From the NCBI RefSeq assembly GCF_900101705.1, contig NZ_FNAC01000022.1, positions 1 to 64,000 of the forward strand: a DNA stretch of 64,000 bases. The letters run 5' to 3'. The DNA comes from Algoriphagus faecimaris. Lineage in GTDB: Bacteria; Bacteroidota; Bacteroidia; Cytophagales; Cyclobacteriaceae. The notes beneath the pieces are model-generated. The model made no database searches. It worked only from the letters and a program-made list of their open reading frames with translations, and was not told where the DNA came from. The stretch's first letter is position 1, and every line of letters begins with the position of its first letter. Positions 35,988 to 44,878 of the stretch are shown here, in pieces. A program made the translations under genes and the position numbers.

Positions 35988-37853
35988 TTATCTTCCAAGA
36001 TAAACGGTTAATATGGATAGGTCGGCAGGTGATACGCCACTGATTCTAGAAGCCTGACCAAGTGTCTCTGGTCGTATTTTATTCAATTTTTGTTTTCCTT
36101 CGGCTGATAAAGCAGGTATAGCCAAGTAGTCAAATCTGATTGGAATTTTAAATCCTTCCATATTTGAAAGTTTCTCTACCATTTGCTGTTCTTTTTCAAT
36201 ATAGCTTTCATACTTAATTTGAATCTCAGCTTGTTCTAAGACATTTTTGTCAAACTGATTAAAAAAGGTATTCAGTTCTTCATTTAAGTTTCTCAACGCG
36301 TCTATATTGATTTGAGGACGTTTCAAGAGCTTTTCTATACTTATTTTTTCTTTGATAGAAGCAGTCTCAATTTGCTCCAAACCTTCATTAATAGCTTCTG
36401 GCTCTAATTTTTTCTGTTTGAGATCATTGATCAATCTTGCAGTCTCAGATTTCTTATGAGTAACTTTTTCTAATCTCGAATCATCAGCTAATCCTATCGC
36501 ATGCCCTAGTTCTGTAAGTCTCAAATCAGCATTATCTTGTCTCAAAAGGAGTCTAAATTCTGCCCGTGAAGTGAACATACGATAGGGCTCTTCGGTCCCT
36601 TTATTGATCAAATCATCTATCAAAACTCCGATATATGCATCAGATCTTTTGAGTAAAAACGGATCTTTTTCTTGTGCCTTTAAGCTCGCATTGATACCTG
36701 CAATTAGGCCTTGTGATGCTGCCTCCTCGTATCCTGTGGTACCGTTGATTTGACCTGCGAAATAGAGATTTTCTACGAGTTGAGTCTCTAAAGTAAGTTT
36801 GAGTTGCGTAGGGGGAAAGTAATCGTATTCTATTGCATAACCGGGTCGAAACATTTTAGCGTTTTCGAAGCCCGCTATTTTTCTTAATGCTTTGTATTGG
36901 ACATCTTCTGGCAAAGAAGTGGAAAAGCCATTTACGTAGATTTCTACAGTATTCCATCCTTCAGGTTCTACAAAAATTTGATGTCTATCTCTTTCGGCAA
37001 AGCGATTTATTTTATCCTCAATAGAAGGACAGTACCGTGGTCCTAACCCTTGAATTCTGCCATTAAACATCGGAGATCGATCAAAACCAGTTTCCAATGT
37101 TTCATGTACCTGCTTGTTGGTATAGGTAATCCAACAGCTTTTTTGCTCCTTTAGGCTTGAAGTTTCGTCGGAAAAGCTGAATTTCTCCGGGTTTTCATCA
37201 CCGTATTGAACTTCCATTTTTGAATAATCCAAACTCCTACCATCCACTCTTGGGGGTGTTCCGGTTTTCATTCTTCCAGCTTCGAAACCCAACCCTATCA
37301 ATTGTTCGGTGATTCCTTTTGCTGCAGACTCCCCTGTTCTTCCGCCTCCAAATTGTTTTTCTCCTATATGAATCAATCCATTGAGGAATGTTCCATTTGT
37401 GAGTACAACAGAATCTGCCTCTATTTCTATACCTATCCCTGTTTTTACTCCTTTGACCCTATTATCTTTTACTATAATTCCTGTAACCATTTCTTGCCAA
37501 AAATCTACTTTCGGAGTAGATTCTAAGGCTAATCTCCATTCTTCGGCAAAACGCATCCTATCATTTTGTGATCTTGGAGACCACATAGCGGGACCTTTGG
37601 ACCGGTTTAGCATTCTAAATTGAATCATGGATTTATCAGATATAATACCAGACATACCTCCCAATGCATCAATTTCTCGTACGATTTGACCCTTCGCTAC
37701 TCCACCCATTGCTGGATTGCAAGACATTTGGGCAATAGTATTCATATTCATCGTGCATAATAATACAGATGAACCCATCTTTGCTGCAGCATGTGCGGCC
37801 TCGCAGCCCGCATGCCCTGCCCCTACTACTATTACATCATATTTTGGAAACAT
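35988..37853 (-). CDS. mnmG: tRNA uridine-5-carboxymethylaminomethyl modification enzyme MnmG
   Basis: An FAD enzyme that, with MnmE, modifies the wobble uridine of several tRNAs. 621 residues, normal length. [20 protein letters not shown] is the FAD-binding start; [37 protein letters not shown] and [19 protein letters not shown] are hallmarks. The gene (gidA) lies beside the replication origin in many bacteria. Two parS sites sit immediately upstream, between it and ybeY. No mnmE is in the window. It is followed without a gap by a methyltransferase gene. Confidence 0.97.
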   Translation of the reverse strand: MFPKYDVIVVGAGHAGCEAAHAAAKMGSSVLLCTMNMNTIAQMSCNPAMGGVAKGQIVREIDALGGMSGIISDKSMIQFRMLNRSKGPAMWSPRSQNDRMRFAEEWRLALESTPKVDFWQEMVTGIIVKDNRVKGVKTGIGIEIEADSVVLTNGTFLNGLIHIGEKQFGGGRTGESAAKGITEQLIGLGFEAGRMKTGTPPRVDGRSLDYSKMEVQYGDENPEKFSFSDETSSLKEQKSCWITYTNKQVHETLETGFDRSPMFNGRIQGLGPRYCPSIEDKINRFAERDRHQIFVEPEGWNTVEIYVNGFSTSLPEDVQYKALRKIAGFENAKMFRPGYAIEYDYFPPTQLKLTLETQLVENLYFAGQINGTTGYEEAASQGLIAGINASLKAQEKDPFLLKRSDAYIGVLIDDLINKGTEEPYRMFTSRAEFRLLLRQDNADLRLTELGHAIGLADDSRLEKVTHKKSETARLINDLKQKKLEPEAINEGLEQIETASIKEKISIEKLLKRPQINIDALRNLNEELNTFFNQFDKNVLEQAEIQIKYESYIEKEQQMVEKLSNMEGFKIPIRFDYLAIPALSAEGKQKLNKIRPETLGQASRISGVSPADLSILTVYLGR

Positions 37854-37870
37854 GATCTCTGATTTGTTGA

Positions 37871-37886
37871 TGTTCCACGTGAAACA
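37871..37886. promoter_or_regulatory. parS site 1 (ParB binding site)
   Basis: TGTTCCACGTGAAACA matches the widely conserved parS consensus TGTTNCACGTGAAACA at every defined position. ParB loads here to organise and segregate the origin region. It lies 18 bases upstream of the mnmG start. Confidence 0.88.
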
Positions 37887-37916
37887 GTTGTTTAATCTCT
37901 TTGTGAGAGGAGTAAG

Positions 37917-37932
37917 TGTTCCACGTGAAACA
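37917..37932. promoter_or_regulatory. parS site 2 (ParB binding site)
   Basis: A second identical copy, TGTTCCACGTGAAACA, in the same orientation 46 bp from the first, ending two bases before the ybeY stop codon. Two exact 16-mers in 62 bp are very unlikely by chance. Confidence 0.88.
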
Positions 37933-37933
37933 G

Positions 37934-38359
37934 TTAAATTTCTTTGAATAAATTAATTGCGAAAAGCTCTTTGTTTCGCATTGTTTTGATTTCTTCTTGC
38001 TCTTTGTCTTTATAACCCATGAGATGAAATAAACCATGACTGATGACTCGGCTTAGTTCTTCTTCTAAGGGTTGGTCCAATCGTTCGGCATTCTCTATGA
38101 TTCGATCTACACTAACGAAAATGTCTCCTTCTATTTTAGCCTTATTTTCGGAGTTGTCAAAGGTAATGATGTCGGTGTAGGTATCATGCTGAAGATAATC
38201 TACATTGATTTGATACAGGTATTCATCCGAGCAAAAGATATAATTGAGTTCTTTAATCTGATGATCCTCTAAAGCAGCAAGCTCCTTCAACCACTTCTTG
38301 CGCTTTAGTTTTTGAGGAAGGTTATAATCGATGTCTTCTGAAAAGAAATTGATCGCCAT
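37934..38359 (-). CDS. ybeY: Endoribonuclease YbeY (rRNA maturation factor)
   Basis: A 141-residue UPF0054 metalloenzyme involved in 16S rRNA 3'-end maturation and ribosome quality control. The metal motif reads [17 protein letters not shown]: the first two histidines are present, but the third of the classical HxxxHxxGYDH is replaced by the GYKDK form that I recall from Bacteroidota homologs, so this is likely a lineage variant rather than decay. The N-terminal [20 protein letters not shown] and YTDIITFD fit the family. It starts two bases after the upstream ATPase-like gene and is followed by the parS sites and mnmG. Confidence 0.92.
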   Translation of the reverse strand: MAINFFSEDIDYNLPQKLKRKKWLKELAALEDHQIKELNYIFCSDEYLYQINVDYLQHDTYTDIITFDNSENKAKIEGDIFVSVDRIIENAERLDQPLEEELSRVISHGLFHLMGYKDKEQEEIKTMRNKELFAINLFKEI

Positions 38360-38361
38360 AA

Positions 38362-38763
38362 TTAATCCATATAAAATGATAAAATTGTTCTTTTACCATT
38401 TTCCTCAAATTTTACATCATCTGTTAAGTGCTTTATTAAGAAAATTCCTCTTCCCCCTGGTTTTGCAATATTTTCCGGTGAAGTAGGATCGGGTAGACTT
38501 TCTAATTCAAAACCGGACCCTTCATCCTCAATTACAAACTGCAGTATGTCCTCTTCTGCTCTAAGCTCTAATTTCACAAGCTTATTTTTATCATTCTTAT
38601 TTCCGTGAATGATGGCATTGCTTATACATTCAGTCACTGAAATCATGATATTTCCATAGATATCATCATTTATTTCAAACTTTTCTCGTGCGTTGTCGAT
38701 AAAGCTTTCAATCATTTTGATGTTTTCGATCAAAGATGGAATAGAAATTTTTATAGAATTCAT
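38362..38763 (-). CDS. RsbW-like ATP-binding protein (anti-sigma-factor kinase family)
   Basis: A 133-residue protein made only of the GHKL ATPase fold. The N box is VTECISNAIIHGNKNDKN, the G1 box is EDEGSGFE and the G2 box is GGRGIFLIKHLTDDV. This is the RsbW/SpoIIAB class, which phosphorylates anti-sigma antagonists or binds sigma factors. No antagonist (STAS) protein or sigma factor is nearby, so the target is unknown. It precedes ybeY by two bases in a tight minus-strand series. Confidence 0.88.
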   Translation of the reverse strand: MNSIKISIPSLIENIKMIESFIDNAREKFEINDDIYGNIMISVTECISNAIIHGNKNDKNKLVKLELRAEEDILQFVIEDEGSGFELESLPDPTSPENIAKPGGRGIFLIKHLTDDVKFEENGKRTILSFYMD

Positions 38764-38798
38764 TTGGATAATATTCTATGGATTAGCTTCAATTGTTT

Positions 38799-39566
38799 TT
38801 ATTCATGTATTTCTAGTGCAATAGGACAATGGTCTGAATGTACTACGTCCGGTAAAATTACTGCACTTTTTAATCTTTCTTGCATGGATTTGGTAGCCAT
38901 GTGATAATCTATTCTCCATCCTAAATTTTTTGCTCTAGCATTGGCTCTATAGCTCCACCAAGAATATTGATGAGGTACATCCGCGTGGAAATGACGGAAA
39001 GTGTCTATAAATCCAGAGTTGGTAAACTTATCCATCCATGCTCTTTCCTCAGGAAGAAATCCTGATGAGTTTTTGTTTGACACTGGATTATGAATATCAA
39101 TTGGCTTGTGACAAATATTATAGTCCCCACTTAATATGATGTTGGGATTTGTTTTTCTTAAATCCTGCATATATCCGTGGATATCATCAAGAAATTCATA
39201 TTTGAAATCTTGTCTGATATCTCCTGTAGTACCTGAGGGAAAATAAGCAGATAGAAAAGAAAAATTCTCAAAATCTGCTTGAATCAGCCTTCCCTCATCA
39301 TCGTATTTATCCAAGCCCATTCCTATTTTAATGGATTTGGGTTTGATTTTGGTGAATATTGCTACGCCCGAATAGCCCTTTTTGATGGCTGGAAACCAAT
39401 GCAAGTCATAACCTAAATCAGTAAATAGACTAGTATCAACTTGGGTTATTTCTGCTTTAAGTTCTTGAATACCAATGATATCGGGGTTTTCTTTTTTCAA
39501 CCAATCCACAAATCCTTTGTTGATTGCTGCCCTTATACCATTGACATTGTAGGAAATGATTTTCAT
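38799..39566 (-). CDS. xth: Exodeoxyribonuclease III
   Basis: A 255-residue AP endonuclease/3'-exonuclease of the EEP superfamily for base-excision repair. Catalytic segments: MKIISYNVNGIRAAINKGF (Asn), GIQELKAE (metal-binding Glu), LSGDYNICHKPIDIHNP (Asp/Asn) and VVHSDHCPIALE (Asp-His pair), with WWSYRANARAKNLGWRIDYH. The ATG overlaps the upstream gene's stop by one base (TAATG), so expression is linked to the small conserved protein upstream. Confidence 0.95.
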   Translation of the reverse strand: MKIISYNVNGIRAAINKGFVDWLKKENPDIIGIQELKAEITQVDTSLFTDLGYDLHWFPAIKKGYSGVAIFTKIKPKSIKIGMGLDKYDDEGRLIQADFENFSFLSAYFPSGTTGDIRQDFKYEFLDDIHGYMQDLRKTNPNIILSGDYNICHKPIDIHNPVSNKNSSGFLPEERAWMDKFTNSGFIDTFRHFHADVPHQYSWWSYRANARAKNLGWRIDYHMATKSMQERLKSAVILPDVVHSDHCPIALEIHE

Positions 39567-39928
39567 TAATTAATCTCTATTTGATACTCTTTTTCAAAAT
39601 AATCTAAGACTTGAAGCTTTAGCAGCTTTTCTTGATCCAATAGATCGAAATGTGGAAGTTCCTTTACTAATTTCCAATGCGGCCAACCTTCTTGATCTAT
39701 ATATTCCAGTTCGTAAAATCCGGCATAACTCAATACCTTACAGACTGCAATATGCATCAAATCTTGTTTTTGTTCTTTTGAAAAAGTCTTTATTCCTTTT
39801 CCAAGTTCCTGTACTCCAATAAGAAACAATACGCCATTTAAGTCCTTGGGTTTTTTTCCAATGGTTTCTTCAAGACCTATTAATAATCTGGCCCATCGTT
39901 TTTCAAGTTCAAGATCTCTTTTAAACAT
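39566..39928 (-). CDS. Conserved protein of unknown function
   Basis: A 120-residue protein with no signal peptide or membrane segment. It starts MFKRDLELEKRWARLLIGLE and contains LNGVLFLIGVQELGKG and LMHIAVCKVLSYAGFYELEY, a mostly helical composition rich in Leu and Lys. I recognise it only as the kind of short conserved hypothetical seen in Bacteroidota genomes. It is wedged between a carboxymuconolactone-decarboxylase-family gene (6-base gap) and xth (1-base overlap), so it is a real translated gene. A repair or redox role is only suggested by position. Confidence 0.75.
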   Translation of the reverse strand: MFKRDLELEKRWARLLIGLEETIGKKPKDLNGVLFLIGVQELGKGIKTFSKEQKQDLMHIAVCKVLSYAGFYELEYIDQEGWPHWKLVKELPHFDLLDQEKLLKLQVLDYFEKEYQIEIN

Positions 39929-39934
39929 CCTTAC

Positions 39935-40276
39935 TTATTGATTTTCAAGTTCTTCCCAATATTCTACCGCTCTTCTCAAGTGTGGAATAACAATAGAACC
40001 TCCGATGAGCGTAGCGATTGAAAATACCTCAAATACTTCTGAGCTTTTCATTCCTACTTCATGACATTTTCCAAGATGGTATTTGATACAATCATCACAG
40101 CGTAATACCATCGAGCAAGCCAGACCGATCATCTCTTTGCTTTTTACGTCCAGTTCTCCAGATGCATACGCATTGGTATCCAGATTGAAAAAGCGTTTGA
40201 TGACTTTATTGTCGGCAGCCATGATTTTTTCATTCATCTTGGCTCTGTATTCATTGAATTCCTCTATTGGATTCAT
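39935..40276 (-). CDS. Carboxymuconolactone decarboxylase/AhpD-like protein
   Basis: A 113-residue protein of the CMD/AhpD fold. The redox-type motif CDDCIKYHLGKCHEVG contains CxxC followed by His three residues on, as in AhpD-like alkylhydroperoxidases rather than true gamma-carboxymuconolactone decarboxylase. EVFEVFSIATLIGGSIVIP is the second conserved helix. It is the first gene of the minus-strand series and has a good -7 promoter element 31 bases upstream of its start. Confidence 0.87.
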   Translation of the reverse strand: MNPIEEFNEYRAKMNEKIMAADNKVIKRFFNLDTNAYASGELDVKSKEMIGLACSMVLRCDDCIKYHLGKCHEVGMKSSEVFEVFSIATLIGGSIVIPHLRRAVEYWEELENQ

Positions 40277-40306
40277 TAAATTAAGGGTTTAAGAAATTAT
40301 TAGCGA

Positions 40307-40314
40307 CAAATATA
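40307..40314 (-). promoter_or_regulatory. Promoter -7 element for the xth/ybeY/mnmG gene series
   Basis: On the minus strand the sequence reads TATATTTG, a full match to the Bacteroidota -7 element TAnnTTTG, 31 bases before the ATG at 40276. No good TTG -33 element lies at 19-21 bases; TTC is the nearest. Confidence 0.5.
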
Positions 40315-40356
40315 CTGCTTAAAAACCAGCAGATTGAATAACAGAGATTTTAGGCT

Positions 40357-41055
40357 ATGCGTTTACTTTTGATCAAAGATTTTTTGGACCTGATTTTTCC
40401 GGAAAATTGTCTCTTGTGTAGTCGGGCATTAGTTGAAACTGAGAATTGCCTCTGCTCTATTTGTAAAGGGAGTTTGCCGATTACTAGCCATTATCTGCGC
40501 TCGGAGGACAACGATCTGACTTCAAAAGTTCAGGGATTAATCGAAATCGGTAGAGCCATGGCTTTTTTGAAGTTTTCTAAAGACGGAAAAAGCCAAAAAC
40601 TACTTCACTTATTAAAGTATAGAAACCATCCCGAGCTGGGTGAAGCTTTAGGAAAGTGGTTTGGTGATGTGATAAAATCTCAAGATTTTTTCAAAGAGTG
40701 GGATTTGATTGTTCCGGTTCCTTTGCATAAGATGAAAAAACGGAGACGTGGCTACAATCAAAGTGAAGAGTTTGCCAAGGGCTTATCGCAAAGTCTGAAT
40801 ATTCCTTATCGTAATCTGATTCGGAGAAAAATTTTCACTGAAACTCAAACCAAAAAATCAAGGCTTCAAAGATTAGAAAATGTGGATCAAGTATTTGAAA
40901 TTCAAGAAGATACAAACCTTCTCTATCAAAATGTCTTGCTAGTAGATGATGTAATGACCACAGGGGCTACACTCTGTTCATGTGCGAACGTGCTTTTGGC
41001 TAATGGCGCAAAAAACGTAGATTTGGCTACCATCGCCGCTGGTGGTAGAATCTAA
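40357..41055 (+). CDS. comF: ComF-family protein (phosphoribosyltransferase fold)
   Basis: A 232-residue protein with an N-terminal zinc-binding region (CLLC near residue 17 and CSIC near residue 35) followed by a type I phosphoribosyltransferase-like domain ending in VLLVDDVMTTGATLCSCANV, the PRPP loop. In naturally competent bacteria ComF aids uptake of single-stranded DNA; in other lineages its substrate is unsettled. VPVPLHKMKKRRRGYNQSEE is typical. It opens a plus-strand operon, six bases before the DinB-type gene. Confidence 0.93.
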   Translation: MRLLLIKDFLDLIFPENCLLCSRALVETENCLCSICKGSLPITSHYLRSEDNDLTSKVQGLIEIGRAMAFLKFSKDGKSQKLLHLLKYRNHPELGEALGKWFGDVIKSQDFFKEWDLIVPVPLHKMKKRRRGYNQSEEFAKGLSQSLNIPYRNLIRRKIFTETQTKKSRLQRLENVDQVFEIQEDTNLLYQNVLLVDDVMTTGATLCSCANVLLANGAKNVDLATIAAGGRI

Positions 41056-41061
41056 TAGCCC

Positions 41062-41616
41062 ATGACGGATATAGAATTTCTAAAATACCCCATCGGGAGA
41101 TTTAAGCTCCCTGAAAATGTTTCAGAATCCACCTTGAAAGAGGCGATTGAAACGGTTCGCTCACTTCCAGATTTGTTGGAAGAGGCTGTTCTTACTTATG
41201 ATGATCAAAAGCTAAATACGCCCTACCGTCCGGGAGGCTGGTCTGTAAGGCAAGTCATACATCATCTCGCCGATAGTCACATCAATGCATTTATGCGATT
41301 TAAACTGGCGTTGACAGAAGAAAACCCTACGATTAAACCCTATGACGAGTCCTCTTGGGCCGAACTGCCTGATAATCAGCTTTCGGTTCTCCCTAGTTTG
41401 TCTTTGATTAAGTGCATCCATTTTAAATGGGTGTTTTTGATGGAAAATATGAGCAATGAGGATTTCCAAAAGACCTATTATCATCCGGAGAATAAAAACT
41501 CGCCTACCCTGATGGAAGTGGCTCATATGTACAGTTGGCATGGGGTGCACCACCTGGCTCATATACAGCACTTGGCTATCCGTGAAAATTGGCTTTCCAA
41601 ATCTATTTCTGAATAA
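41062..41616 (+). CDS. bstA: Bacillithiol transferase BstA/YfiT-type DinB protein
   Basis: A 184-residue metal-dependent DinB-fold protein of the YfiT family, which in Bacillus conjugates bacillithiol to electrophiles. Features: N-terminal YPIGRFKLPE, PYRPGGWSVRQVIHHLADSH and YSWHGVHHLAHIQHL, supplying the histidine ligands. Cytoplasmic. It lies six bases after comF and five before an SDR gene, so a detoxification role may link to the enzymes downstream. The symbol is by family. Confidence 0.8.
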   Translation: MTDIEFLKYPIGRFKLPENVSESTLKEAIETVRSLPDLLEEAVLTYDDQKLNTPYRPGGWSVRQVIHHLADSHINAFMRFKLALTEENPTIKPYDESSWAELPDNQLSVLPSLSLIKCIHFKWVFLMENMSNEDFQKTYYHPENKNSPTLMEVAHMYSWHGVHHLAHIQHLAIRENWLSKSISE

Positions 41617-41621
41617 TTCTA

Positions 41622-42380
41622 ATGCAGATTTCCTTAAAAAATCAACGTATTCTTGTCACAGGTGCCTCTAGAGGTATAGGGCGGGCCATAGCCAAGCAGC
41701 TTTCCGATTCAGGAGCTGAGGTGATTATTCACTACAATTTCAATCGATTAGAAGCTGAGTCACTTTTAGCGGAGCTTGATTCTCTCGCGCATTTGGCAGC
41801 TTGTGATCTCTCTCAATCTGATGAGGTGGTGGGATTTATTCCCCAACTGGTCCAAAAATACGGCCCATTGACAGGCTTGGTGAATAATGCAGGAATTTCT
41901 CCTTCTGCTCCTGACACTCTTCCTACTTCAGAATGGTTGCAGATTTGGGAAAAAACCTTAGCTGTCAACACTACGGCCATAGGAATCCTTTGCAAAGAAT
42001 TTTTGGATCAAGCTAAAAATCAGGGAGAAGGCCGTATTGTGACGATTTCTTCTCGTGCAGCCTTTCGAGGAGATACGACGGATTACTTGGCCTACGCAGC
42101 TTCTAAAGGAGCCTTGGTCAGTCTGACGCGATCCATTGCTCGACATTATGGCAAAAAAGGAATCAAAGCATTTTTGATCGCTCCTGGATTTACCCGTACG
42201 GATATGGCAGAGCAGATTTTATCGGAGTATGGGGAAGAGTTTGCGCTTAATGACATTGCGCTCAATGAATTGACCCGGCCTGAGGATATTGCCCCTATGG
42301 TCACTTTACTCTGCTCTGGTCTAGCTGATCATGCGACTGGTACTTCCATAGATATTAATGCAGGCTCTTACGTAAGATAA
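41622..42380 (+). CDS. Short-chain dehydrogenase/reductase
   Basis: A 252-residue classical SDR enzyme, NAD(P)-dependent. The cofactor motif is ILVTGASRGIGRAIAKQLSD; NNAGIS is the second motif; catalytic Ser is in TISSRAAFRG and Tyr/Lys in LAYAASKGALVSL. The C-terminus IDINAGSYVR is common. Substrate not predictable; it resembles FabG-like reductases. It is one base from the following PLP decarboxylase gene, so the two probably act together. Confidence 0.9.
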   Translation: MQISLKNQRILVTGASRGIGRAIAKQLSDSGAEVIIHYNFNRLEAESLLAELDSLAHLAACDLSQSDEVVGFIPQLVQKYGPLTGLVNNAGISPSAPDTLPTSEWLQIWEKTLAVNTTAIGILCKEFLDQAKNQGEGRIVTISSRAAFRGDTTDYLAYAASKGALVSLTRSIARHYGKKGIKAFLIAPGFTRTDMAEQILSEYGEEFALNDIALNELTRPEDIAPMVTLLCSGLADHATGTSIDINAGSYVR

Positions 42381-42381
42381 C

Positions 42382-43812
42382 ATGACCAAGGAAGAATTTA
42401 GAAAGCAAGCTCACCTATTGGTGGATTGGATGGCTGATTATCTTGAAGAAAAGGAGAATTATCCCGTTACTCCTTCAGTAAAACCCAAAGCTATTTTCAA
42501 TCAACTGCCCGGTTCGGCTCCTGAAAATGCTGAATCTTTCGAACAGATTTTTGAAGACTTCAAAGAGATAGTTCTTCCGGGGATGACGCATTGGCAACAC
42601 CCCTCATTTTTTGCCTATTTTCCAGCGAATAACTCTGAGCCCTCAATTTTAGCAGAAATGCTGATGTCTACGCTTGGAGCTCAATGCATGTCTTGGCTCA
42701 CCTCTCCTGCAGCTACAGAGCTGGAGGAGCAGGTGTGTGATTGGCTCAGAGATGCCAAGGGGATCGATTCCTCATGGAAAGGAGTCATCCACGATACCGC
42801 GAGTACCGCGACATTGAGTGCTATCCTCACGGCGAGGGAGAAAGCTACTCGCTTTCAAATCAACGAAAGGGGCTTTTCAGGCAATCAGGTTTTCCGAATC
42901 TATTCCTCCTCCCATGTGCATTCTTCGATTGATAAGGCTGTAAAAATAGCTGGGATAGGAGTCCAAAACCTGGTAAGAATCCCTGTGGATGAGAATTTTT
43001 CTATGATTCCTTCGGAGTTGGAAAAAGCTATTTTAGCAGATAAGGAAACTGGATATTTACCACTTTGTGTGGTTTCAGCCTTGGGCACGACGAGCTCAAC
43101 AGCGGTAGATCCCATAGATGAAATTACCCAAATCACCCAGAAATACGGTCTTTGGCACCATATTGATGCGGCTTTTGCTGGTACGGCTTTGCTTTTACCC
43201 GAATTTCAGCATTTGATCCAAGGACATCAAGGGGCAGACTCTTATGTCTTCAACCCTCATAAATGGATGTTTACCAATTTTGACTGTACGGTATTTTTTA
43301 TACGAGAGCCGCAGTATCTGGTCAACACGTTTTCTCTCACGCCCGAATACCTCAAAACCCAACTTGATGATCAGGTCAATAATTATCGGGATTGGGGAAT
43401 ACAACTGGGTAGAAGATTTCGTGCGTTGAAGCTTTGGTTTGTCATCCGAACCTATGGAATGGAAGGTATTCGTGCCAAACTCAGAAACCACCTGGTGCTG
43501 GCCCAAAAAGCTAAGAGTTGGATCGAAAATGAAGCAGATATGGAGATTTTGGCTCCGGTGAACTTTAACACCATTTGCTTTCGGATGAATCCTGCAAATC
43601 TACCCTCAGACCAACTCAATTCACTTAACGAAAGCTGGATGAATCGTGTCAATCAGACGGGAAAAGTTTTTTTCTCTCATACCAAGCTGAATGGTTCCTA
43701 CGTGATTCGCTGGGTCATCGGCCAAACTGACGTGCAGGAGAAACATATAGCAGCGGCTTGGAGTTTGTTGAAAGAAGAAAAACAAAAGCTATTAGCTGAG
43801 CAAACTCCCTAA
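42382..43812 (+). CDS. Group II PLP decarboxylase (aromatic-L-amino-acid decarboxylase-like)
   Basis: A 476-residue PLP enzyme. Key segments: THWQHPSFFAYFPANNSEPS (substrate site typical of DOPA/tryptophan decarboxylases), WKGVIHDTASTATLSAILTA, WHHIDAAFAGTALLLPE and NPHKWMFTNFDCTVFF with the PLP lysine at about K294. The expected reaction is decarboxylation of an aromatic L-amino acid to its amine (tyramine, tryptamine or similar). The spacing of one base from the SDR gene and two from the next gene indicates an operon. The real substrate is inference from family. Confidence 0.9.
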   Translation: MTKEEFRKQAHLLVDWMADYLEEKENYPVTPSVKPKAIFNQLPGSAPENAESFEQIFEDFKEIVLPGMTHWQHPSFFAYFPANNSEPSILAEMLMSTLGAQCMSWLTSPAATELEEQVCDWLRDAKGIDSSWKGVIHDTASTATLSAILTAREKATRFQINERGFSGNQVFRIYSSSHVHSSIDKAVKIAGIGVQNLVRIPVDENFSMIPSELEKAILADKETGYLPLCVVSALGTTSSTAVDPIDEITQITQKYGLWHHIDAAFAGTALLLPEFQHLIQGHQGADSYVFNPHKWMFTNFDCTVFFIREPQYLVNTFSLTPEYLKTQLDDQVNNYRDWGIQLGRRFRALKLWFVIRTYGMEGIRAKLRNHLVLAQKAKSWIENEADMEILAPVNFNTICFRMNPANLPSDQLNSLNESWMNRVNQTGKVFFSHTKLNGSYVIRWVIGQTDVQEKHIAAAWSLLKEEKQKLLAEQTP

Positions 43813-43814
43813 GA

Positions 43815-44390
43815 ATGCCCCATAGAGATCCAATTTTGACACCTGAATTGGTTAAAATCCTAAAAATTTTCGGTTTAGGTTCTTTGATTTTTGTCTTGAC
43901 CCTTTCCTTTTTCAATACCTATCGGGCTTCAAATTCTGGAGAGGATTTGACCTTCCGGTATTCGGATTCTGCCAGAATTTACTTTCTCAATCTTAAGGCT
44001 ATAAATTATGACCGGGAGTTTAGAAAAGATGCCGGCATGACCCTTTACAGGCACAATGGCTTTGTCCAAACCGATAGTTTTCCCGGTTTGGTTTTGGCCC
44101 TGATTCTCAATCCTGCTAAAGATGAAGCCTACCTTTATCTGGAGCCTTATCAAACCGAATGGCCTTTGGAGTTGCAAATAGAAGGAAGTAGTGATACTCT
44201 TTTAGAATTAAAGAATGGAAACAAGTTTGACCATCTTCAACAAATAGAACAGCTTCTTCCCTACCTCAGCGAAAACGCAGACTTTTCCCTTCTTATCCAA
44301 AATCAAAAAATTCCAATTTGGAGTGAGGAATCCGAAAGGGAAGCTCTTAAAGCTACTTTTGAGGACTATTTTAGACTTATAGACCTGTAA
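43815..44390 (+). CDS. Membrane-anchored protein of unknown function
   Basis: A 191-residue protein with one N-terminal membrane segment (ILKIFGLGSLIFVLTLSFF, about residues 15-33) and a mixed alpha/beta domain, presumably periplasmic. YFLNLKAINYDREFRKDAGM and LALILNPAKDEAYLYLEPYQ are conspicuous segments. I do not recognise the family. It begins two bases after the decarboxylase stop and lies 10 bases before a thioesterase gene, so it is part of the operon. A nearby small-molecule function is possible but not shown. Confidence 0.72.
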   Translation: MPHRDPILTPELVKILKIFGLGSLIFVLTLSFFNTYRASNSGEDLTFRYSDSARIYFLNLKAINYDREFRKDAGMTLYRHNGFVQTDSFPGLVLALILNPAKDEAYLYLEPYQTEWPLELQIEGSSDTLLELKNGNKFDHLQQIEQLLPYLSENADFSLLIQNQKIPIWSEESEREALKATFEDYFRLIDL

Positions 44391-44400
44391 AATATTAAAA

Positions 44401-44850
44401 ATGACTAATCCACAACTTGAGTTTTTCAAATCACAAATCGGAAAAACACTGGATAAAACGCCTTCTGCGGCAGGCAATTGGCTTGCCGGAAAACTCTTGG
44501 CTATCGAAGCAGGCTACATTGAGGTCCAATATACCATCAGGCCTGATATGTGTAATCCTGCGAAAATTCTTCACGGAGGAGTGGCCTCTTTAATGATGGA
44601 TGATGTGATTGGGATGGCTAATTTTGTGGCGGGTTCGGAGTATTTGATGACTAGTATTAATTTGTCTGTAGATTTTTTATCCTCCGCAAAAATTGGTGAG
44701 GAGTTGATAGTGTCCGCAAAATTAATTCGATCCGGCTCCAACCTTAATCATTGGGAAGCCGTAATTACTAAAGATTCAGGCAAAATTGTAGCCAAATCAA
44801 GTTCTAATATGATCAAAACACACCTGAAATTGAAGGATTTGGGTTTCTAA
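44401..44850 (+). CDS. PaaI-family hot-dog thioesterase
   Basis: A 149-residue hot-dog fold protein. ILHGGVASLMMDDVIGMANF contains the HGG motif and catalytic-region acidic residues of PaaI thioesterases, followed by LMTSINLSVDFLSSAKIGEE. Such enzymes hydrolyse acyl-CoA or aryl-acyl-CoA esters. It belongs to the compact plus-strand operon after the membrane-anchored unknown. Confidence 0.88.
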   Translation: MTNPQLEFFKSQIGKTLDKTPSAAGNWLAGKLLAIEAGYIEVQYTIRPDMCNPAKILHGGVASLMMDDVIGMANFVAGSEYLMTSINLSVDFLSSAKIGEELIVSAKLIRSGSNLNHWEAVITKDSGKIVAKSSSNMIKTHLKLKDLGF

Positions 44851-44878
44851 TAGATTTTAATCAACTTAATTTTAACCA

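Noticed and set aside
37837..38037. 66-residue minus-strand frame across the parS sites
   Set aside because: It overlaps the mnmG start and ybeY end, and the repeated FHVEH simply encodes the parS palindrome.
37934..38359. YbeY as a broken gene because the third metal-site His is missing
   Set aside because: The GYKDK form is one I recall from Bacteroidota homologs, and the rest of the protein is intact.
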